NCBI GenBank assembly: GCA_023251075.1
Contig: JAHEZM010000029.1
Location: 1 to 47,126 of the forward strand
From: Flavobacteriales bacterium
GTDB taxonomy: Bacteria; Bacteroidota; Bacteroidia; Flavobacteriales_C; GCA-002722245
Length of the DNA stretch: 47,126 nucleotides
Direction of reading: 5' to 3'
This document shows, in pieces, positions 43,501 through 47,126 of this stretch. Under the pieces are notes generated by a model. The model saw only the letters and a list, made by a program, of their open reading frames with translations, was not told the DNA's origin and did no database searches. Within the stretch, counting starts at the first letter, position 1. Every line of letters starts with the position of its first letter. Made by a program: the position numbers and the translations under genes.

Positions 43501-43884
43501 TTTTGCAGTTACAAGATGTGTAAAAAATTCTTCATCTTTTAAATTGAGCAAGCTTTCCAATAAATAATCGCGAAAAATAAAATCATTCTCTCCATCAATA
43601 GAAATACCATTTAAACAAAGCTCCACTACTTCAGAATCATTCCTTTGAGAAAAATGAATTTCTGCCAATTCAGTCAATGCTTTTTCATACAAGCTATCAT
43701 TCCGCGAAATATTTTCAAATCGTTGAATGGCCTTATCCACTTCACCACGATTTTTAGCACTTAAACCAGAAATATAATTGTCAAAAGAATTTACATCAAA
43801 CTCTTCCCGCAAGGGAATATTTTGTTTTTGTGAGAAAGAAAAACAATAAGCTAAAACAAAAATAATCCAAATAGATTTTCTCAT
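40534..43884 (-). CDS. Giant secreted TPR plus MORN-repeat protein
   Basis: An 1116-residue protein with a signal peptide (MRKSIWIIFVLAYCFSFSQ). Residues about 30-380 form TPR-like helical repeats (for example NRGEVDKAIQRFENISRND and PFNKSAHYYLGRHMADRGDF). Residues about 385-1110 are roughly 30 tandem MORN_2/YwqK-type repeats of 22-24 residues, with the pattern YYxNGxLxxxxxYxxGxxxGxW. Such repeats form long beta-sheets that bind lipids or proteins. It lies 3 bp after a cysteine desulfurase gene and overlaps the transglutaminase gene. A scaffold role in the envelope is likely but unproved. YwqK-type proteins are often labelled antitoxins, though nothing here shows a toxin partner. Confidence 0.85.
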   Translation of the reverse strand: MRKSIWIIFVLAYCFSFSQKQNIPLREEFDVNSFDNYISGLSAKNRGEVDKAIQRFENISRNDSLYEKALTELAEIHFSQRNDSEVVELCLNGISIDGENDFIFRDYLLESLLNLKDEEFFTHLVTAKKRYPYSEELLVMEARGLIRFQHYDEGIKILQNVIRRNPFNKSAHYYLGRHMADRGDFIRAVFSLETFLLFSNNNSLRTDTALNVLNQIAQHEYEIKIKGISRNNLFQELEELVESGIALGTKYPSASPLKYSISRQTDLLLKNVQYKSEGADFWMEFYVSFLIAVRERNFIRAHTYQFLSYLGNAEVEKGKIKYADEIKAYVDFTVDYFSSLREQSIIVVEGQEFTKTKFYDEDDFLQSVGKMEGDIPQGKWYYFYPTGALKSVVNFDQQGKFTDSSKVYYENGKLLSICTSKNGLVNGTFTTFYPTGVVKSEWNYVNDTLEGIQKDYYPTGALKINSIYKSGKANGKAFNYNSKGVLVSEINYKNDELDGDEIYYYQGKRPSTILKNTEGKANGIFTSFYENGKVSKSGMLENGKGLGKWEEYFNNGKISSVYHYNNKGEYIDSTLTFHPNGNVESKTFYKKGKRVGSQYIYASKGWLLAEFIYKNDALIKYTYFTEKGKELDKGSNHVKNYNEYGMLVSEGSFVGSKREGKWVFYYKEGVKQASCLYNINGELEGVYEAYFKSGALESRSYYSYDLLDGMYTEFYENGNLKVEGLYVNGKQKGVWNGYYSNGNPQEKFYYQNGEINGIAEFWNADSTPNYEEKYNMGDFIARYYYNVGGDEITSIETNNGNGEINLQIPNSEYQQKGKMQYGVLNGNSREYLGNNLVSDLNYDNGEMHGIQNYYFSNSQLMSSGEVVYGERNGVWKYYYPAGTLKNKSAFNLEKLTDTVFSYYPSGALRMLNVYVEGKLDGVSIWYYENGSVKKITSCSNGEREGWTIDYEPEGRILMERFYHTGVAIIIKGLASNGKDTVVVVPKLNSNDTLNFYYDNGQLAYCARLNNGLFEGAIVKYYYNGQMMEHSQYKHDQPVGLEEEYYSSGKLYSQNNYKDGVLHGQKTEYFENGQISEQENYYLGNSHGDYKAYNKTGTLLVYAEYNHGTLVKNKWRK

Positions 43885-43887
43885 GAA

Positions 43888-44991
43888 TTACCGATTTAAT
43901 TTGTGAAATATCTCTACAATATTATCGATCTCCAATTTATTGGTATTTCTTCCCAAACTCAATCTAAAACTTTCCTTTATCTCAGAATCACTCAACCCCA
44001 TAGCTTTAAGAACATGCGAGGGTTCGTTGTTAGAAGAATTACAAGCCGACCCTAATGAAAAAGCCAATTCGCTACATTTTGAAATCAATTCGCTCGCCTT
44101 TACTCCTGGAAAACGAATATTTAAAGTGTTGCATAATGTGGTTGAATGCGGAATATTATTTACAGCTCCTAAAGCTTGCAATCCCTTGAGTAATTCTTCT
44201 TTCAAATAAAACTGATGGGCTGCCTCTTTCTCTATATCCAACAATTGAAAAGCTTTTGCCATTCCCACAATTGTGGGAACATTACTTGTTCCTTCATGCA
44301 AAACAGAAGGTAATTTTACACGAGGATTTTTTCTTCTGGTATATAAAACTCCCACCCCCTTCGGACCATAAATTTTGTGTCCGGAAACCACCATCACATC
44401 AATTCCCAATTCATCTACATTCACTTTCATTTTCCCCACAGCCTGCACCGCATCACAAAAAAGCAAGGAACTGCTATTGTGAACTATTTCTGCAATTTTC
44501 CGAATATCCTGAATCACTCCTGTTTCATTGTTAGCCATCATTACAGAAACCATTGCGGTATTTTCTGAAATACTGTTTTTTAATTCTTCCAAATCAATAA
44601 ATCCACTTCTATCCACTTTCAAATAAGTAATTTGAGCCCCTCTTTTTTCTAAATATTGGTGTGCTTTAAGTACCGATTTGTGCTCTGTTTCGCAAGTAAT
44701 AAAATGATTTTTATATCCAGAAAACAACTCGAAAACACCCACTATTGCTTTATTGATGGCATCCGTAGCCCCAGATGTAAAAACCAATTCACTTTCATCA
44801 GCACCAATGGCATTTGCAATCGTTTTTTTCGCATCATCTACCGCATTTTTCGCCACCCATCCCAAACGATGTGTGCTGCTCGATGCATTCCCAAACTCAT
44901 TGGTAAGATAAGGCATCATTGCTTGTAACACTCTTGAATCAATAGGTGTTGTAGAATTATAATCGAGGTAAATCGTTTCTTTTGCACTCAT
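43888..44991 (-). CDS. Cysteine desulfurase family protein (NifS/IscS-like)
   Basis: A 367-residue PLP enzyme that takes sulfur from cysteine for Fe-S clusters, tRNA thiolation or other cofactors. The PLP-binding lysine is in VVSGHKIYGPKGVGVLY. The catalytic cysteine loop is SLGSACNSSNNEPSHVLKAMGLS. The opening IYLDYNSTTPIDSRVLQAM and MMANNETGVIQDI are classic NifS-family segments. It is the first gene of the five-gene cluster that continues into the MORN and transglutaminase genes. It diverges from ispG, which needs an Fe-S cluster. IscS-type and NifS-type cannot be distinguished here. Confidence 0.92.
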   Translation of the reverse strand: MSAKETIYLDYNSTTPIDSRVLQAMMPYLTNEFGNASSSTHRLGWVAKNAVDDAKKTIANAIGADESELVFTSGATDAINKAIVGVFELFSGYKNHFITCETEHKSVLKAHQYLEKRGAQITYLKVDRSGFIDLEELKNSISENTAMVSVMMANNETGVIQDIRKIAEIVHNSSSLLFCDAVQAVGKMKVNVDELGIDVMVVSGHKIYGPKGVGVLYTRRKNPRVKLPSVLHEGTSNVPTIVGMAKAFQLLDIEKEAAHQFYLKEELLKGLQALGAVNNIPHSTTLCNTLNIRFPGVKASELISKCSELAFSLGSACNSSNNEPSHVLKAMGLSDSEIKESFRLSLGRNTNKLEIDNIVEIFHKLNR

Positions 44992-45047
44992 TTTTCTTGT
45001 TGCTCGTGATGTTCATTAACGAAGGTAACAAATACGCACAATATTCT

Positions 45048-45055
45048 TATTTTCG
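45048..45055 (+). promoter_or_regulatory. ispG: -7-like element TATTTTCG of ispG
   Basis: One mismatch to TAnnTTTG (the same TTCG variant as at pstS). It ends four bases before the preferred ispG ATG, so the mRNA would be nearly leaderless. Confidence 0.45.
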
Positions 45056-45059
45056 CATT

Positions 45060-46937
45060 ATGGCAATGTACACCAATCATCTCACACAATACGAACGCTG
45101 GCTTACACGCGAAATAAGCATAGGCGACTTGAAAATGGGCGGAAAAAATCCTATTCGAATTCAATCGATGACCACTACCGATACTATGAATACCATTGCT
45201 ACAGTGGAGCAAACGATTCGTATGGTGGAGTCGGGTTGTGAGCTGGTGCGCATCACCGCGCCCAGCATCAAAGAGGCCGAAAATTTAGCCAATATTAAAA
45301 AAGAATTGAAAGTTAGAGGATACAATGTTCCTTTAATTGCAGATATACATTACACGCCTAACGCTGCTGAAGTAGCTGCGCGCCTTATTGAGAAAGTGCG
45401 TGTGAATCCGGGTAACTACGTCGATAAAAAGAAATTTCAAACCTTAGAATATACCGATTCAGAATATCAACAGGAGTTGGATAGAATTCGCGAGAAATTT
45501 TCGCCTTTGGTAAAAGTGTGCAAAGAGTACGGCACCTCTATGCGTATTGGCACCAATCACGGTTCGTTAAGCGATAGAATTATGTCGCGATATGGCGATA
45601 GTCCATTAGGAATGGTAGAATCGGCCATGGAATTTTTACGCATTTGTGAAGATTTAAAATACCACAATATTGTTCTTTCCATGAAAGCAAGTAACACCCA
45701 AGTGATGGTGCAAGCCTATCGTTTGTTGGTGAAAACCATGAAAGAAAACAACATGAATTACCCACTGCACCTGGGTGTTACCGAAGCAGGAGATGGCGAA
45801 GATGGAAGAATAAAATCGGCGGTAGGTATTGGTACTTTGCTGGAAGACGGGTTAGGCGACACCATTCGTGTTTCGCTAACTGAAGACCCTGAATTTGAAG
45901 CACCGGTAGCAAAAGCTTTAGCTGACAGATATGTGGGCAGAGAAAAACATACAGCAATTACGCCCATTAAAAATTATCAAATAGATTCATACAATTACAA
46001 CAGAAGAGAAACCATTGCTGTGAATAATATTGGTGGAAAATCTATTCCTGTGGTAGTAGCCGACCTTTCTGAATTGAAAGAAATTAAACCTGCTAATTTA
46101 TTTGCGGTAGGTTATACTTACTCTGTACCAAATGATAAATGGTCCATTTCCGACATGGCCGTTGATTATATTTATGTAGGAAATAACACCGTTGATTTTG
46201 AAATTCCAGGAACTCTAGGTGTGATTCAAAACGAAGGAAAAGTACAGAAAAAAGAACGTCATTTTTCAATTGGCAAAGCAGGTTCTCAGCATTTTCTGAG
46301 CGTTCATGCGCACAATCTCGATATCATTCCAGCACTAAAATCTTTGAAGAATACTACACTTGTTCTTAAAACTACCAATCTTCATGGAATGGCAGAACAA
46401 CGAGCTTTCTTCAACGCTTTGATAGAAAATAAGATCAAAATTCCTGTGATAGTAAAAAGAGAATACGAGAATTTATCACCACAGAATTTTCAGCTGTATT
46501 CTGCCACCGATTTCGGTGCATTGCTGTTAGATGGTTTAAGTGATGGTGTATGGATAAAAGCGAAAGATATTGCCTTACAAGCACAAACATCACAAGCCTT
46601 TGGAGTGCTTCAAGCCACCCGAACCCGGATTTCTAAAACCGAATATATTTCTTGTCCGAGCTGCGGAAGAACTCTTTTCGATCTACAAGAAACCACTGCT
46701 AAAATTCGTGCAGTTACCAATCACCTGAAAGGCGTGAAAATTGGTATTATGGGTTGTATCGTTAACGGTCCGGGCGAAATGGCCGATGCCGATTACGGCT
46801 ATGTTGGTTCAGGTGTTGGTAAAATTACTTTATACAAAGGAAAAAAAGTAGTTCAAAAATCTATATCCTCCGAATTGGCGGTTGATGCACTGATTGATTT
46901 GATTAAGGAAAATGGTGATTGGGTGGAGAGGAAGTGA
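45060..46937 (+). CDS. ispG: (E)-4-hydroxy-3-methylbut-2-enyl-diphosphate synthase, long three-domain form
   Basis: A 625-residue IspG/GcpE that makes HMBPP in the penultimate step of the MEP isoprenoid pathway. The N-terminal TIM barrel begins SIGDLKMGGKNPIRIQSMTTTDT. A middle insertion (about 285-500), absent from the short E. coli form, matches the three-domain type of Bacteroidota, Chlamydiae and plants. The C-terminal domain has the [4Fe-4S] ligands in SCPSCGRTLFDL and IGIMGCIVNGPGEMADADYG. I use the ATG at 45060, since the -7 element directly precedes it. An in-frame start at 44982 would place the promoter inside the gene and overlap the divergent desulfurase. Confidence 0.93.
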   Translation: MAMYTNHLTQYERWLTREISIGDLKMGGKNPIRIQSMTTTDTMNTIATVEQTIRMVESGCELVRITAPSIKEAENLANIKKELKVRGYNVPLIADIHYTPNAAEVAARLIEKVRVNPGNYVDKKKFQTLEYTDSEYQQELDRIREKFSPLVKVCKEYGTSMRIGTNHGSLSDRIMSRYGDSPLGMVESAMEFLRICEDLKYHNIVLSMKASNTQVMVQAYRLLVKTMKENNMNYPLHLGVTEAGDGEDGRIKSAVGIGTLLEDGLGDTIRVSLTEDPEFEAPVAKALADRYVGREKHTAITPIKNYQIDSYNYNRRETIAVNNIGGKSIPVVVADLSELKEIKPANLFAVGYTYSVPNDKWSISDMAVDYIYVGNNTVDFEIPGTLGVIQNEGKVQKKERHFSIGKAGSQHFLSVHAHNLDIIPALKSLKNTTLVLKTTNLHGMAEQRAFFNALIENKIKIPVIVKREYENLSPQNFQLYSATDFGALLLDGLSDGVWIKAKDIALQAQTSQAFGVLQATRTRISKTEYISCPSCGRTLFDLQETTAKIRAVTNHLKGVKIGIMGCIVNGPGEMADADYGYVGSGVGKITLYKGKKVVQKSISSELAVDALIDLIKENGDWVERK

Positions 46938-47019
46938 TCTTATAATTGACGGTCATCCATCTCCCTGCAGCGCGCAGGGCAAAATCACACCCCTCTTCTC
47001 TAAGAGGTAATGACCCATA
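46938..47019. other. Inverted repeats between ispG and transposase, possible insertion-sequence end
   Basis: Two short hairpins, CCCTGC/GCAGGG at 46963-46979 and CCTCTT/AAGAGG at 46992-47007, flank the segment GGGCAAAATCACACCC. The local base composition is more GC-rich than the surroundings. The outer end of the insertion sequence probably lies here, but I cannot place it without the other end. Confidence 0.4.
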
Positions 47020-47126
47020 TTAAGGCAAATTCATATCTACCATTCTTTTCAAGAGGATATTAAACCCTTTATCTTTTATTTTTCTGTGGTTATACTTGAA
47101 GGCCATTTCATCAAGATAATGTTGCA
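47020..47126 (-). CDS. C-terminal fragment of an IS1595-like (ISXO2-type) transposase, cut by window edge
   Basis: Thirty-five residues are visible before the stop at 47020-47022. They read QHYLDEMAFKYNHRK, then IKDKGFNILLKRMVDMNLP. The YLDEFxFRxNRR-x-FxxLL pattern is the usual end of IS1595/ISXO2-like DDE transposases. Whether the upstream part is intact cannot be seen. The gene points toward ispG, and the inverted repeats just beyond the stop may be the end of the element. Confidence 0.7.
   Translation of the reverse strand, partial: QHYLDEMAFKYNHRKIKDKGFNILLKRMVDMNLP

Noticed and set aside
40534-43884. Possible CRISPR array suggested by regular repeats
   Set aside because: The periodicity follows amino-acid MORN repeats in an uninterrupted frame; the DNA repeats are not identical and have no spacer pattern.
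40534-43884. Toxin-antitoxin antitoxin (YwqK label)
   Set aside because: The protein is exported and very long, and no toxin gene lies nearby; the label reflects only the repeat family.
44982-45059. Longer ispG start overlapping the cysteine desulfurase gene
   Set aside because: The added 26 residues have no family support, and the -7 element lies just before the ATG at 45060.

Overview
The window is an AT-rich chromosomal segment from a member of the Bacteroidota. The evidence is a secreted protein with the type B type IX secretion (CHU_C) C-terminal domain, an RprX/RprY-like two-component pair, the long IspG with an internal insertion, and promoter elements of the form TAnnTTTG, the Bacteroidota -7 motif. 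Most genes look vertically inherited. Mobile DNA shows only as a decayed serine-recombinase tail beside a tRNA-Ser gene and the tail of an IS1595-like transposase at the right edge. I cannot assign a genus.

Layout. 1-1898 (minus): Mrp-type Fe-S carrier ATPase, then trmB translationally coupled to an alkyltransferase-like protein. 1940-3631: a MurG-like glycosyltransferase and a DUF1003 membrane protein. 3660-11652: a complete phosphate module. A PhoB/PhoR-type pair on the minus strand diverges from pstS-pstC-pstA-pstB-phoU-Na/Pi cotransporter on the plus strand. The 353-bp gap between them holds two tracts of TTAAC direct repeats at 11-bp spacing, probably the Pho boxes. 11679-16923: dusB, a CPBP protease, a membrane metallophosphoesterase, a MATE exporter and a small membrane protein. 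17083-22052 (plus): an ECF sigma factor coupled to a membrane-anchored anti-sigma-like protein with a beta-barrel-like C-terminus, then a fatty-acid desaturase, a family 2 glycosyltransferase and an Omp85-like outer-membrane protein.

22101-22414: recombinase relic and tRNA-Ser(GGA) with its terminator. 22449-25309: asparaginase, TatD nuclease, heptosyltransferase-like GT9. 25315-27562: RprXY-like pair. 27740-28923: three small genes, one MazG-like. 29000-32572: 1190-residue secreted adhesin-like protein. 32813-33127: small conserved-looking protein. 33181-35949: one-protein membrane sensor with a beta-propeller, Y_Y_Y domain and DNA-binding C-terminus. 36096-44991: a tightly packed minus-strand operon of cysteine desulfurase, giant secreted TPR+MORN-repeat protein, DUF3857/transglutaminase protein with intact Cys-His-Asp, an adjacent DUF3857 paralogue that has lost the Cys, and a DUF985 cupin. 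45060-46937: ispG. 47020-47126: transposase tail.

How it works together: the phosphate block is a self-contained sense-and-import unit (PhoR/PhoB, Pst ABC importer, PhoU, low-affinity Na/Pi symporter). The best candidate for undescribed biology is the MORN/transglutaminase operon, where a scaffold-like secreted repeat protein is coupled with an apparent enzyme and pseudo-enzyme pair. A recurring feature is a -7 promoter element ending only 4-5 nt before the start codon (mrp, MATE, tatD, ispG), which predicts leaderless or nearly leaderless mRNAs.
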